Below, piece by piece: positions 43,782 through 54,774 of a DNA stretch of 64,000 bases (position 1 is its first letter; the number at the start of each line of letters is the position of its first letter). The DNA comes from Dryocosmus kuriphilus. Lineage: Eukaryota; Arthropoda; Insecta; Hymenoptera; Cynipidae. Under the pieces are notes generated by a model. That model was not told the DNA's origin. It worked only from the letters and a program-made list of their open reading frames with translations, and searched no databases. The stretch is taken from assembly GCA_038277395.1 (NCBI GenBank), contig CM076193.1, positions 144,635,813 through 144,699,812 on the forward strand. Reading direction: 5' to 3'. A program made the translations under genes and the position numbers.

Positions 43782-44019
43782 GAGAGAATTTTTTCACAAG
43801 CTAAAATAATCTTAGCTCGTCGAGCTTTAAAACCTTCAATAATATAGACTAGTAGATCAACAGTTATTACCATCCTTACACAATTTAACCTACGCTAGTC
43901 AAAAACAGCAAAACATCGCAATCGTATACTTTAACCTACAAGATTCGCAATTTCTGCACATACAGGTTTGACATTTCGTCGAAATGTACCTGTTGGAGTT
44001 TGTGAAAAATGAATCTCGT

Positions 44020-44091
44020 CTCTCCGTAGCTTAGTGGGTAGAGCACCAGACCGGCAATCTGTAGACCTGGGTTCGATTCCCAGCGGGGCTA
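44020..44091 (+). ncRNA. tRNA-like Pol III cassette, unit 6
   Basis: Identical in all visible features to unit 1. Confidence 0.65.
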
Positions 44092-44329
44092 GAGAGAATT
44101 TTTTCACAAGCTAAAATAATCTTAGCTCGTCGAGCTTTAAAACCTTCAATAATATAGACTAGTAGATCAACAGTTATTACCATCCTTACACAATTTAACC
44201 TACGCTAGTCAAAAACAGCAAAACATCGCAATCGTATACTTTAACCTACAAGATTCGCAATTTCTGCACATACAGGTTTGACATTTCGTCGAAATGTACC
44301 TGTTGGAGTTTGTGAAAAATGAATCTCGT

Positions 44330-44401
44330 CTCTCCGTAGCTTAGTGGGTAGAGCACCAGACCGGCAATCTGTAGACCTGGGTTCGATTCCCAGCGGGGCT
44401 A
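44330..44401 (+). ncRNA. tRNA-like Pol III cassette, unit 7
   Basis: Identical in all visible features to unit 1. Confidence 0.65.
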
Positions 44402-44639
44402 GAGAGAATTTTTTCACAAGCTAAAATAATCTTAGCTCGTCGAGCTTTAAAACCTTCAATAATATAGACTAGTAGATCAACAGTTATTACCATCCTTACA
44501 CAATTTAACCTACGCTAGTCAAAAACAGCAAAACATCGCAATCGTATACTTTAACCTACAAGATTCGCAATTTCTGCACATACAGGTTTGACATTTCGTC
44601 GAAATGTACCTGTTGGAGTTTGTGAAAAATGAATCTCGT

Positions 44640-44787
44640 CTCTCCGTAGCTTAGTGGGTAGAGCACCAGACCGGCAATCTGTAGACCTGGGTTCGATTAC
44701 ACAATTTAACCTACGCTAGTCAAAAACAGCAAAACATCGCAATCGTATACTTTAACCTACAAGATTCGCAATTTCCCAGCGGGGCTA
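44640..44787 (+). pseudogene. tRNA-like cassette, unit 8, interrupted by 76 bp
   Basis: After GGGTTCGATT the T arm is split by 76 bp (ACACAATTTAACC...GATTCGCAATTT), a copy of the spacer upstream of the cassette. It then resumes with CCCAGCGGGGCTA. The B box is disrupted, so this unit should not form a T arm or be well transcribed. Confidence 0.8.
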
Positions 44788-45025
44788 GAGAGAATTTTTT
44801 CACAAGCTAAAATAATCTTAGCTCGTCGAGCTTTAAAACCTTCAATAATATAGACTAGTAGATCAACAGTTATTACCATCCTTACACAATTTAACCTACG
44901 CTAGTCAAAAACAGCAAAACATCGCAATCGTATACTTTAACCTACAAGATTCGCAATTTCTGCACATACAGGTTTGACATTTCGTCGAAATGTACCTGTT
45001 GGAGTTTGTGAAAAATGAATCTCGT

Positions 45026-45097
45026 CTCTCCGTAGCTTAGTGGGTAGAGCACCAGACCGGCAATCTGTAGACCTGGGTTCGATTCCCAGCGGGGCTA
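45026..45097 (+). ncRNA. tRNA-like Pol III cassette, unit 9
   Basis: Identical in all visible features to unit 1. Confidence 0.65.
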
Positions 45098-45335
45098 GAG
45101 AGAATTTTTTCACAAGCTAAAATAATCTTAGCTCGTCGAGCTTTAAAACCTTCAATAATATAGACTAGTAGATCAACAGTTATTACCATCCTTACACAAT
45201 TTAACCTACGCTAGTCAAAAACAGCAAAACATCGCAATCGTATACTTTAACCTACAAGATTCGCAATTTCTGCACATACAGGTTTGACATTTCGTCGAAA
45301 TGTACCTGTTGGAGTTTGTGAAAAATGAATCTCGT

Positions 45336-45407
45336 CTCTCCGTAGCTTAGTGGGTAGAGCACCAGACCGGCAATCTGTAGACCTGGGTTCGATTCCCAGC
45401 GGGGCTA
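45336..45407 (+). ncRNA. tRNA-like Pol III cassette, unit 10
   Basis: Identical in all visible features to unit 1. Confidence 0.65.
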
Positions 45408-45645
45408 GAGAGAATTTTTTCACAAGCTAAAATAATCTTAGCTCGTCGAGCTTTAAAACCTTCAATAATATAGACTAGTAGATCAACAGTTATTACCATC
45501 CTTACACAATTTAACCTACGCTAGTCAAAAACAGCAAAACATCGCAATCGTATACTTTAACCTACAAGATTCGCAATTTCTGCACATACAGGTTTGACAT
45601 TTCGTCGAAATGTACCTGTTGGAGTTTGTGAAAAATGAATCTCGT

Positions 45646-45717
45646 CTCTCCGTAGCTTAGTGGGTAGAGCACCAGACCGGCAATCTGTAGACCTGGGTTC
45701 GATTCCCAGCGGGGCTA
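45646..45717 (+). ncRNA. tRNA-like Pol III cassette, unit 11
   Basis: Identical in all visible features to unit 1. Confidence 0.65.
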
Positions 45718-45958
45718 GAGAGAATTTTTTCACAAGCTAAAATAATCTTAGCTCGTCGAGCTTTAAAACCTTCAATAATATAGACTAGTAGATCAACAGT
45801 TATTACCATCCTTACACAATTTAACCTACGCTAGTCTAAAAAAACAGCAAAACATCGCAATCGTATACTTTAACCTACAAGATTCGCAATTTCTGCACAT
45901 ACAGGTTTGACATTTCGTCGAAATGTACCTGTTGGAGTTTGTGAAAAATGAATCTCGT

Positions 45959-46030
45959 CTCTCCGTAGCTTAGTGGGTAGAGCACCAGACCGGCAATCTG
46001 TAGACCTGGGTTCGATTCCCAGCGGGGCTA
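45959..46030 (+). ncRNA. tRNA-like Pol III cassette, unit 12
   Basis: The cassette is identical to unit 1. The spacer has a small A/T insertion (GTCTAAAAAAACAG). Confidence 0.65.
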
Positions 46031-46270
46031 GAGAGAATTTTTTCACAAGCTAAAATAATCTTAGCTCGTCGAGCTTTAAAACCTTCAATAATATAGACTA
46101 GTAGATCAACAGTTATTACCATCCTTACACAATTTAACCTACGCTAGTCAAAAACAGCAAAACATCGCAATCGTATACTTTAACCTACAAGATTCGCAAT
46201 TTTTGCACATACAGGTTTGACATTTCGTCGAAATGTACCTGTTGGAGTTTGTGAAAAATGAATCTCTCGT

Positions 46271-46342
46271 CTCTCCGTAGCTTAGTGGGTAGAGCACCAG
46301 ACCGGCAATCTGTAGACCTGGGTTCGATTCCCAGCGGGGCTA
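46271..46342 (+). ncRNA. tRNA-like Pol III cassette, unit 13
   Basis: The cassette is identical to unit 1. Two extra bases (CT) lie just upstream (AATCTCTCGTCTCTCC). Confidence 0.65.
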
Positions 46343-46442
46343 GAGAGAATTTTTTCACAAGCTAAAATAATCTTAGCTCGTCGAGCTTTAAAACCTTCAA
46401 TAATATAGACTAGTAGATCAACAGTTATTACCATCCTTACAT

Positions 46443-47358
46443 AATATATATATATTTACTTCTTTATCTTGTTTATTAAGTTTTAAACTGACGGAAATTG
46501 AAATTTAAAAAAATGTGTAACTTTTCGACTTAAGCAATAAGAAATAATGATATTAATATTTGAGACTGACGCTTTACAAATCGTCATTTAAAATTTAGTT
46601 TTTTAAAATTTGAAAATTGATAAATTAAATATTTTAAACTCAATGCAGGTTGCGGCGCGTAAATTGAGCTCAAAAAAGGGGAAATAGGGTGATTTTTTCA
46701 CGAAAAAGAAAAAAGGGGAGAGATTAAACATTAATTTTTGCGTGTAGCAAAGGAGAACAATGTTTTTAAGTTAATGTTACATTTTTATTCATCTATATGT
46801 AGTTATAATGGTCACAACGCAGACTAGAAGTACATAATCATCTTAAAATAGTGGTTTAACTTCTACACGTTTATCTTAATTCACTCTACGAATTTTATTT
46901 GTCTATGTGAATTATAGATTTATAAAAACATTTTTTGGTTCTCAACTTGGATAAAGATAAACATCTTGAACTTTTAGAGGAACTTATATGTATTTAAGTA
47001 TCTAAGCAAAGTACGTTAAAGTTCTTTTGGCCCACAATGTTGGGAAATAGAAATATTTTTTAAAATCTGATTTATGCATCTAACAAAAGTACATTTAACA
47101 TTTTTTGGTCTTCGTCGTAGACGAATATATTTATTTTTATTACCTAAAATGAGTTTATACTAATTAGTCTTTGTGCACAGCCCACTAAGGTAGATATTTT
47201 ATATCTAAATACAAAGAGTAAAATATATCTTTAGCTACTAAGGAATTATATATCGAAAAGCAAAAAAAACGCTAAATCCTTCGTTCGAACAAACAACAAA
47301 CACTTTCTATATTTTTTTTCTTTTTATTCTGAACAACCGAATCTATAATTCTGGACTT
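46443..47358. other. AT-rich intergenic DNA
   Basis: A short TA run follows the array. Beyond it I see no recognisable gene or repeat. Confidence 0.4.
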
Positions 47359-48239
47359 TCACTTCTGTATACTTTGCTTGAATTTGTCTACCGCACTTCT
47401 TTTATCTTTCTCTGTTTTTCGTAAATTCTTTAAGCTTTTGATCAATTCCTGTATAACTGCATTTTCCGCTGTCGTCTTTACCGCTTTTTTAAATATATTC
47501 TGCATCGATTCAGCATCGCTCGCAGCATTTTTGTATGATTCTTCGGCAGATTTAAGTTTCTCTTCAAGACTTTGTATTGTCTTCTTTTCCTTATCGATAT
47601 TTTCTAAGATCGACTTTTCTTTTGCTTGACGTTTAGCTTCAGCAACCTGTTGCTGAGCTTTTTCATTAGCAACCCGTGTCTCATTTTCTAAATATAACTG
47701 GAACGAATAATGTGCGAGTCGAGCACGTCTTAAAAGCTCATCTGGTATAGGCACTTTATGAACCATTAAATAATGCCTTTTTAGACCGTCGAGGATGTAT
47801 ATTTGGCATTGAGCATTCTTTCAGATATCTGAGCCTTATGCTCTGCGAGAAGTTGTCCAGATTTAGAGAATCCTCTTTCTACATCCGCACTACCATGGGC
47901 CAGTGCTAAGGCAGCTTGAACAACCTTTGTAATTTAAGGGTACCTTGCATTTGGTGAACTTCTTAGCTGAAAAATTGTAGACCAATACGAATCAACTCGT
48001 TCAGTTTCATTGAGAGTGAACCTTACTTCAACATCTAACTGGAGTAATTTCCATTCCATAGTCAGTTTGTCAAAGTCTACGTCAGTTAACGGCAATGCAT
48101 CTGGAACTTTTTTAATGTACTTTACGCTCTCATTTGGTCACTTAAAGCTTGAATGGTTCTAAATAAGCCATCGAGTGATCCCACTTCACATGGCCATATT
48201 TGAGGTTAATATGCCGGTACACTTTGCTTGTTCCCTTTG

Positions 48240-48247
48240 TTCTGAAC
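48240..48247 (+). repeat. Left 8-bp target duplication of the P-type element
   Basis: TTCTGAAC is repeated exactly at 49301-49308. Confidence 0.9.
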
Positions 48248-49300
48248 CAGCCCTATCCGACGGCACTATAAATTTGTCGTGTTAGTGATGACAGCCTTTT
48301 ATTTTGAACGTGGCGGCGCCACCTCCGTCCTCTCCTATGAATGCATTGTTTTGCATGGTGTTCATGGACAAATGTGAATAAAAAACAGAAAAATATAAAT
48401 ATTTCGTGGCTGCAATTGTTTTCATCATTACTAATGTGTTTAGTGGATATTTTTAATTCATAAACATGAGTGTTGGTAAAGGGAGTCGGTGAGTTGTTCC
48501 TAACTGCAAGTTAGGTTATGCTTCCTACAAGGAAAAATTAACTTTAATTTCGGTACCGAAAGATCAAAAAGTCGTTAGAAAATGGCAAAGTGCGATTCCT
48601 CGAAAGGAGTTTACATTAAAAAGTAAGCAAGTTGTATGTCAAAAACACTTTTTTTAAAAGATGACATTGTTTGGAAGAAGGAGGTTATGGATCCTGAGGG
48701 AAACGTTATGGCTTCAGTAAGTACTCGTAAATGTTTTGATCTTTAAGAACAATAAAAATTATAAAAAAGGGGGAATGCATACAAGAGTAGGCGTACTAAT
48801 ATTGTTGTGACATTCTTGATTATACTTTATTTTTTATTTTCATGTTTATAACAAAACTCAAGCATATATTTATACCATGTATGACTTGAATTCTTTATTA
48901 TCTTAAATTTTTTATTTGTAAAAATAAGATATTTTTATCGATTGCAATATTTTGCTTAAGAAATATTTATAAAAAAATAACTTTATTCTAATTATTTGTG
49001 ACACAAATATCCTATGCAAGACAATTTGTTTCTTGTACTTTTTGCATTAAATTTCTAGAGTTTTATGATTTTTTGTATGTTTCAAGTACTGAATTATATA
49101 TAAAGAAGTTATTCTAATAAAATTCTTAATCTTAGTTCTTAAAAATCATAAAAGTTTTATTATTTACCAATTTTGTCCCTATGAAATAATACTTTAATCG
49201 GAGAGGACGGAAGTGGCGCCCCCAGCGGATTAATTCCAAGTAGTCATCACTAACGGGCGACAAGGTATAATGGTAAAAAGGCTGTCGTCGGATAGGGCTG
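48248..49300 (+). mobile_element. P-element-type transposon, non-autonomous, 1,053 bp
   Basis: The terminal inverted repeats begin CAGCCCTATCCGACG on both ends (perfect 15 bp). Subterminal inverted blocks follow: GTTAGTGATGAC and GGCGCCACYTCCGTCCTCTC. Perfect 8-bp direct repeats flank the element. The 8-bp duplication, CA...TG tips and an internal THAP-domain exon together point to the P superfamily. The GTPase and catalytic parts of a P transposase are absent, so this is an internally deleted copy needing help in trans. It sits inside the hAT-like pseudogene and was therefore the later insertion. Confidence 0.85.
48466..48717 (+). pseudogene. THAP zinc-finger exon of the P-type element
   Basis: From ATG at 48466 the frame gives MSVGKGSR, then TGA exactly where the first zinc-binding Cys of a THAP domain is expected, then VVPNC...VPKDQKVVRKWQSAIPR...VVCQKHFF. 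After a T7 run the register changes to KDDIVWKKEVMDPEGN. The C2CH pattern and spacing fit the THAP DNA-binding domain of P transposases. A consensus donor (GCTTCA|GTAAGT) follows at 48717/48718. The nonsense codon and frameshift show that this copy is inactive. Confidence 0.75.
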
Positions 49301-49308
49301 TTCTGAAC
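49301..49308 (+). repeat. Right 8-bp target duplication of the P-type element
   Basis: TTCTGAAC, the same as 48240-48247. Confidence 0.9.
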
Positions 49309-49360
49309 ACTTTGAAGTTGTATCGTATCAGTGGCCAAGCCTGGACTCTGGAGTCCCATG

Positions 49361-50525
49361 GGAGCTCCCTAGATATTTCAGCCAATGACAGAGTGCATGT
49401 GGATTACTAGGAGAATATCATTGGCTGAAATGTCTAGTGATTTGACGTGTTGCGTTTTGCGCCAAGTTTGACAGATGGTATGACATGTAACACGCTACGT
49501 TGGATTTAAGCGCGAAATGATTTGAAATTTGAATTTAGAATAAAAATTTGATTCAGAAGAAAGAATCCATTCGTCCCTTGGTTCGTTGCGCAATTAGGGT
49601 TTGGAAACCCGACCCTTCGATGGAAATTCTCCTTGGTCCTCTGAAATTTTATTTATTATATTTGGCAGAAATGAATTGAACAAACCGAGTTAATGAAAAT
49701 TAAGAAAATATACATTAACAAAATATACATTAAAGCTTCTCTCTATCCTGCTCTACATATCCCTACTCTAACTAGGCCTAAATAGTCGTCGATCTCGCCT
49801 TACACTTCTCATGTGAAGAATATTTATCACGTCGTAGTTTACATTTCAGAGTCCAAACGTGCTCATTGCCTATATTACAATTTCGTAGAATCAACTGCTC
49901 TGATATTTTAGCCGCCTAAGCGAAAGACAAACAATTTTTCTGTTCAGCCCGGTATAACGACTTTTTGTCGCCAATCTAATGCATACAAATAAGATTTGTA
50001 TGTCTAGCTATCAAACTCAATATTCTTCGTGTAAATATCCTAATTAGGTAATATTAAATTTCCTCTGCTTAAGCATTACCCGAGTAACCCAATATACATG
50101 TATATACATTTATTCGCTCGCAAGAGTTTATTGCTTATCGCTCAGAGCCTTCCCATGCCGATTTGCCCTGAAATGCCGCTTGCCAGTCTTTTTACTTTTC
50201 GCTCGAATATTTTATGATTTCAAACCGAAACCGCGCATTTTGCAAAAGCGATGGTGCTGTTTCTGGCGTATAGAATGCAAACCTATGCGCTCGTTACAGA
50301 CACTACCATGGGACACCACTCTGGAATTATATATTGACACACGCAACTTGCACATGCGCGCTAGCATGCAAAGAAAATTTTTCCGCGTAATTCAAATAAT
50401 GCATTTTTAATGAAAAAAGGGGAAGATTTTCGAGAATAGGAGAAAAAAGGGGATTTTCTCAAATGTTTATTTGAAGAGCTCAACATTTTGCAATTTCAAA
50501 TTCAAATCATAGCAATTTTCTTTTC
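49361..50525. other. Intergenic DNA with one hairpin
   Basis: CTAGATATTTCAGCCAATG near 49369 is matched by its near-complement CATTGGCTGAAATGTCTAG near 49418, forming a 19-bp stem around a ~30-base loop. No gene is recognised in the rest. Confidence 0.5.
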
Positions 50526-53239
50526 TTAATTTTTGTTATTAACTGCAAATGAAATACTAATACCTAAAAATACATTTAAAAATAATTTTAAAATCAACAT
50601 ACCAGCAACAGAAGTAGAAGGCTCCGGGGTTTCTGAAGAGGGTTCAGGGCCAGAAAGCATGTCTCCATTTAATCGTCTAGGCCTCAAGAAAAACTTTGGT
50701 GAACTTGCACCCTCCACTCTCGGTTCCTGACTCTGGTCTTCTTGAACTACCTGTATATTTTGCGGTCCGGAAAGTGACTTCCTCTTAAAAGATGTAATTA
50801 GAAGTACATCAGGTGCCTTCGGCATCTCCTTTGCAGAGTTTCTATCAGAAGTTGCTGCATCATCGGCAACTGCCTCAGCACCCGCAGCCTCTAATGGTTT
50901 CGAACTCTGAATCTGAGCAGCCAGCCTCTGAATAGTTGTCACCAACGAATCATTAGACTGATCCTTGATGTCACTAGTTTCCTTCAAAAAGACATTAACA
51001 TCAGTTGCATCTTCATTTTCATTTTCAGTGCTGGACTTACATTCATATATCGCAAACTTAGATCTTCATTATCGCTTTCTTCATCTTCCTGAGGTTCTTT
51101 CTTAACATCCAAAGGATCCTTCAACTTCGAAGATTTATCTGACTCATTCGCGTCTAGTACTTTTTGAAAATCAGAAATATCAGCGTTTGCTAAAGCTTCT
51201 GAGCAAATTAAATTCTCTGTTTCCTCATTCAAGGACTCGACGATCCTCATATTAGATTCAGTGTGAACTCAGATCACCTCTAAAGTCGTTTTCAGCAGTT
51301 TGAGGTTCTACAATCGTATCCATTCTATCCTTAAGTTTATCGACAATCCAAAGGCCCTTCTTCGTCACATTCTTCTTGAAATTAATGCTCATGCTTTCCA
51401 CTATTTCCTGCTTCTTCTTCTTCTTTCTCTCGAGATCGATTTCTTCGTTCATCGTCTCGAGCTCAGGAGGGAAAACGAAAGCGCTTAAGTTACTTTTTCT
51501 AGCTTCCCTCCCTCCCTCTTCCTTCTCTATCACAGCATCCAAATCATCCGGCAAAGTAACTTGCGGTTCCTCTTCTTCAACCTCGTTTCTTCTACTTGAC
51601 CTTGCGTTTCTCTTCTCTATACTTATGCTTTCTTCATCATCTAGGAGCGAAATTTCAATGGGTTTCTTCAAAATCCCTGAAACCTTTACACCGTTATCAT
51701 CAGGCGCACCCAGAGACATATTGACCTTGTCAATCTTAGGGATGGATTCACGAGCGTGCCACATTTTTATATGATTCTCCACGCTGTTCAATTAAGTTGA
51801 ACAAAGTTACAAAACGAGCATATGTATTCATAGGGACGATTTTCTTGCGGAACCTTTTGTTCCACTACAGCTTCTTGAATAGTTTTTCCAAGCCTCTTAC
51901 AGTTCTTTTAGTAGTGCATCTTTATTCCAGATTTCACAGTTGACTGATAATTGCACTCAATGCATCTAAACCTATATTCGCCTGTATGTGAAGTAACATG
52001 TTCGTCAGCTGATTCCATGGCTTCTTCTTTTCTGCCCTTGATCTTATAAGAACAGAACCTACAGCTAAAATGGTAGTCTTGTTTTTCTGTTGGAAGTAGG
52101 CAAGTATTCATGAAATCGTTGTCGTTGGATTCTTAGATCGCAGATTTCGCTTCTAAAGCTTTGAGTCTCGAAATTGAGACTTCTTTCCCTGGATGAAACG
52201 CTTTGTAGTGATAAACTATACTCTTTCCAGAGAAGGTGCTACGTAAACACTTGGCTTCTTCCTGACTATAGCAGACGTAATCGATTAGCTGATTGTTGTC
52301 CACGTTGATGTTATGTTCTTCGTCTTTCACGTTTTCGGTCACTATCATCAAATCACTGTCGTTTAGTGAATCAATTCCCAAGACCGAGTCGTCTCTCTTC
52401 ACAATATGTTCTAAATCCTTCAGTTTTATTTCCGGCTTCACAACTATTTCTGTTTCCTTGGTAATCTGACAATTATTTCATTCTTGTTCCTCAGTTTGAT
52501 CCGGCTCGACTATCGCCCTCGGTGAATTATCGGTACCATAAATTTCTTTTCTTACTTCATGATCATCTATAACATCTATCGAAGGTCTTCTGATATCAAC
52601 GTCTTCTGATTGCAATGTAGCAGCTTCACCATCCTTCTCAAGCAATTCCTGGAAAGTTTTAGCCATCTCGTCTACCCTCTTCGAGGCAACACTGTTTGAC
52701 AAAGAAATATCAGAAGGAAGACTCTTGTCATCAGTCCCCTGTGCTTCATCTTCCTTATTAGAAGGTTTACCCTTTTTTCTTTCAGCTGCACCAGATCTCG
52801 TCCTGAGCCTGTTAATTATTTCAGCTTTCGAGCTATCGGCAGTTGGACTATCGGGAGCGACAGTCATCTCTGAAGAATTCACACTAAAGCTTCCATAAGA
52901 TGAACTTTCAATCGATTTCGCAGGTTCATCCAGTGTCAAGGTGTCGAATCTCTGAAGAAGAATCTGTGGCTCTAATTCCAAGTCACTGGCTTGTCGTTTA
53001 CTCTTAGGTCCCAACATTTACTTCTTCTTGACTGGTTCCTTCCTAATCGCTAAAGGCAGATTTTCCTCGGGCTCTGAGTAACAATTGCAATTGCGTAATC
53101 TATTAAGAGAATATGAACAAGTCGAACAATAAGCACTAGAGCTTGAGGAATTGAGGGAAACCGCTTTTCTAGCGCTTACAATAGAAAGTACAATACACCA
53201 TTCTATGCTTGTATCTTGAGCCGTAAGAAAATGTTCCAA
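50526..53239 (-). pseudogene. C2H2 zinc-finger protein gene, broken by stops and frameshifts
   Basis: Seven minus-strand frames follow one another. From 53239 to 51908 they stay in the same frame, separated only by TAA codons at 53018, 52478, 52133 and 51908. Frame changes then occur near 51795, 51260 and 51040. Zinc-finger sequences are visible: HFSCRFCSYK...HVTSH, FRCIECNYQSTVKSGIKMH and YICSFCNFVQ followed by HIKMWH, plus a degenerate finger before YHYKAFHPGKE. The rest is acidic and Ser/Pro-rich, suggesting a nuclear regulator. A donor-like G|GTATGT near 50620 hints at a further intron. I cannot name the family member. A dead copy of a multi-exon gene is likeliest; assembly error is possible. 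Confidence 0.65.
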
Positions 53240-54774
53240 TATGAAACTTTTGCCCTTTGATTTAAGTGCATTTTAAAAGTCTAATATATTTCAGATAAAT
53301 TTCGTTTCTAGACCTTCTTTATTCGGCTTCGGTAGTGCGCTTCTGAAATTTAAATTTTAAAACTAAAATGAAATAAAATTAAACTCTTATACAATTTTTT
53401 TAAAACAAATAAATTTTATTTTTGATTTTTCCCCTCATAAATATCTATTTGATTAAACAAATTTACAAATACAGAGATTATAACAATAAAGCTGATTGCA
53501 AAAAAAAAAATAAAACACGGAAAACGATATGGATTAATCATGCAAAAAATTTTTTTTCTCCATGTTCCTTCCATTAACAAAAATAACAATTTTTCAGTGA
53601 AAAGGTTTAAAATGTGAATATTCCCAAATATTCCCCTGTTTTTTATTTTATCTGAAAACAGCCAATGAAGCTCAAATTCAAAAGAATGAATGAATGAATA
53701 AAATTCTAAAACTCAATAATTATTGGTTAGCAAAAATATTGAAAACATTATTGGAAGGGAATCCTCTTTTCATTTCTGCAATAAACATAATGCTTAAATT
53801 GTAAAAAAATATATTGTGGATTAAAAATATATATAGTTTTCAACACTTTACGGTTACTTAAAAAGAAAGGCAATTAATTTGACGTTTAATTCAAATTTTA
53901 AATCATAAAATAAAATTTTGCTTATTCATGGTAAATGCAGATGTGAAAGATCATGTGCGTAAACTTAAAATACTTCTTTTGCAGCACTCGCCTTTAAAGT
54001 TGCACTTTATGTTCCTTTAAATTATGTGTGAAATAGCTCTTTTAAACACAGTGACGTTACAGTTTATTTCACGCATCGATAATTTACTTCACATACCAGT
54101 GGCCATTATCGCGCATGCATACTTTGAAAATAAAACAATTTCATACTCGGGTTGCGAATCGTAAAGTCGTCCCTAAAGTTATTTTAGAAGTACTTCAAAT
54201 GTTAATCCACCACAGTTGATTAATTTATTGTTTTTAAATTTTGAAGGATTGGACGGAAATTTACAAAAATTTAAAGTATTTCAAAGATTTCCAAAATTGA
54301 CAAAAATGTACATAATTTCTAAAATTTCCAAAATGTGCAAACCCTTCGCCGGAGTTGTATACTATTGATGAGATTTTAAATAACTTTTTGCGTCAATATT
54401 TATAAAGTTACTCGCGAATTTGACTCAAAAAGAAGTTTCTCGGACGGGCGCGGGCGTTGCAAAAAATAGTGTGTGACACACGTGCGTACAGGTAATTGCT
54501 ACTCGTGTTATTGTAGTATTTGCCTGCGGGTCATGCTGCGACCATCACAATCAATGCAATCACCTACTTTATGCACTTGCATCACAAATAAATATTATGT
54601 ATTTAAAGTAATATTTCTCATTAAAAAAAAATATATCTTTCAATCATTAGAAATAATTTATTGAAATTGTGAACTCGTACATACAATATTAAAAACATTC
54701 ACATTTCTTCAGAAAAGTACAAATTAACATTTTTAAAAACTGCAACATTACAAACCAGTTTCGATAAATTATTT
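53240..54774. other. AT-rich 3' flank of the MATH-BTB gene
   Basis: 53650-53940 is homologous to the DNA downstream of the first MATH-BTB gene (5660-6260), with CAGCCAATGAA, CTCAATAAT.ATTGGTTAG and GGCAATTAATTTGA-type landmarks. This supports segmental duplication of the locus. No gene is seen. Confidence 0.5.

Larger units (their letters stand above)
42308..46442 (+). repeat. Tandem array of 13 ~310-bp units with a tRNA-like gene
   Basis: Units from AACAGTTATTACCATCC to AATATAGACTAGTAGATC repeat 13 times at 310 bp (range 310-313; one unit is 386). Units are nearly identical. Each has a hairpin (ACAGGT...ACATTTCG pairing with CGAAATGT ACCTGT), then a 72-base tRNA-like sequence, a T6 Pol III terminator and the palindrome GCTCGTCGAGC. 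The eighth unit carries a 76-bp insertion copied from the unit's own 5' part, placed in the T arm. The array ends in a partial unit at AACAGTTATTACCATCCTTACA. Confidence 0.95.
47359..49360 (-). pseudogene. hAT-like C-terminal region, decayed, split by a P-type element
   Basis: Read on the minus strand, fragments in mostly one frame include ATDTIQLQSVQN (near 49330), then, beyond the P-type insertion, WPCEVGSLDGLFRTIQALSD, ERVDSYWSTIFQLRSSPNAR and a hAT-dimerisation-like block AHGSADVERGFSKSGQLLAE. A 135-residue coiled-coil tail follows (47359-47766, MVHKVPIPDELLRRARLAHY...). In-frame stops lie near 48215, 48133, 47933 and 47800. The VERGFS motif is typical of hAT transposases and domesticated relatives. 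The short 135-residue frame could be mistaken for a gene on its own but is best seen as the 3' end of this unit. Confidence 0.6.

Noticed and set aside
42469..46342. CRISPR-like array of regular repeats
   Set aside because: Whole 310-bp units are repeated without unique spacers, and the DNA is eukaryotic in character. It is a tandem satellite with tRNA-like genes.
47359..47766. Stand-alone 135-residue coiled-coil gene
   Set aside because: Upstream same-strand sequence continues the protein with a hAT-like motif and is broken by stops, so this is the tail of a larger pseudogene.
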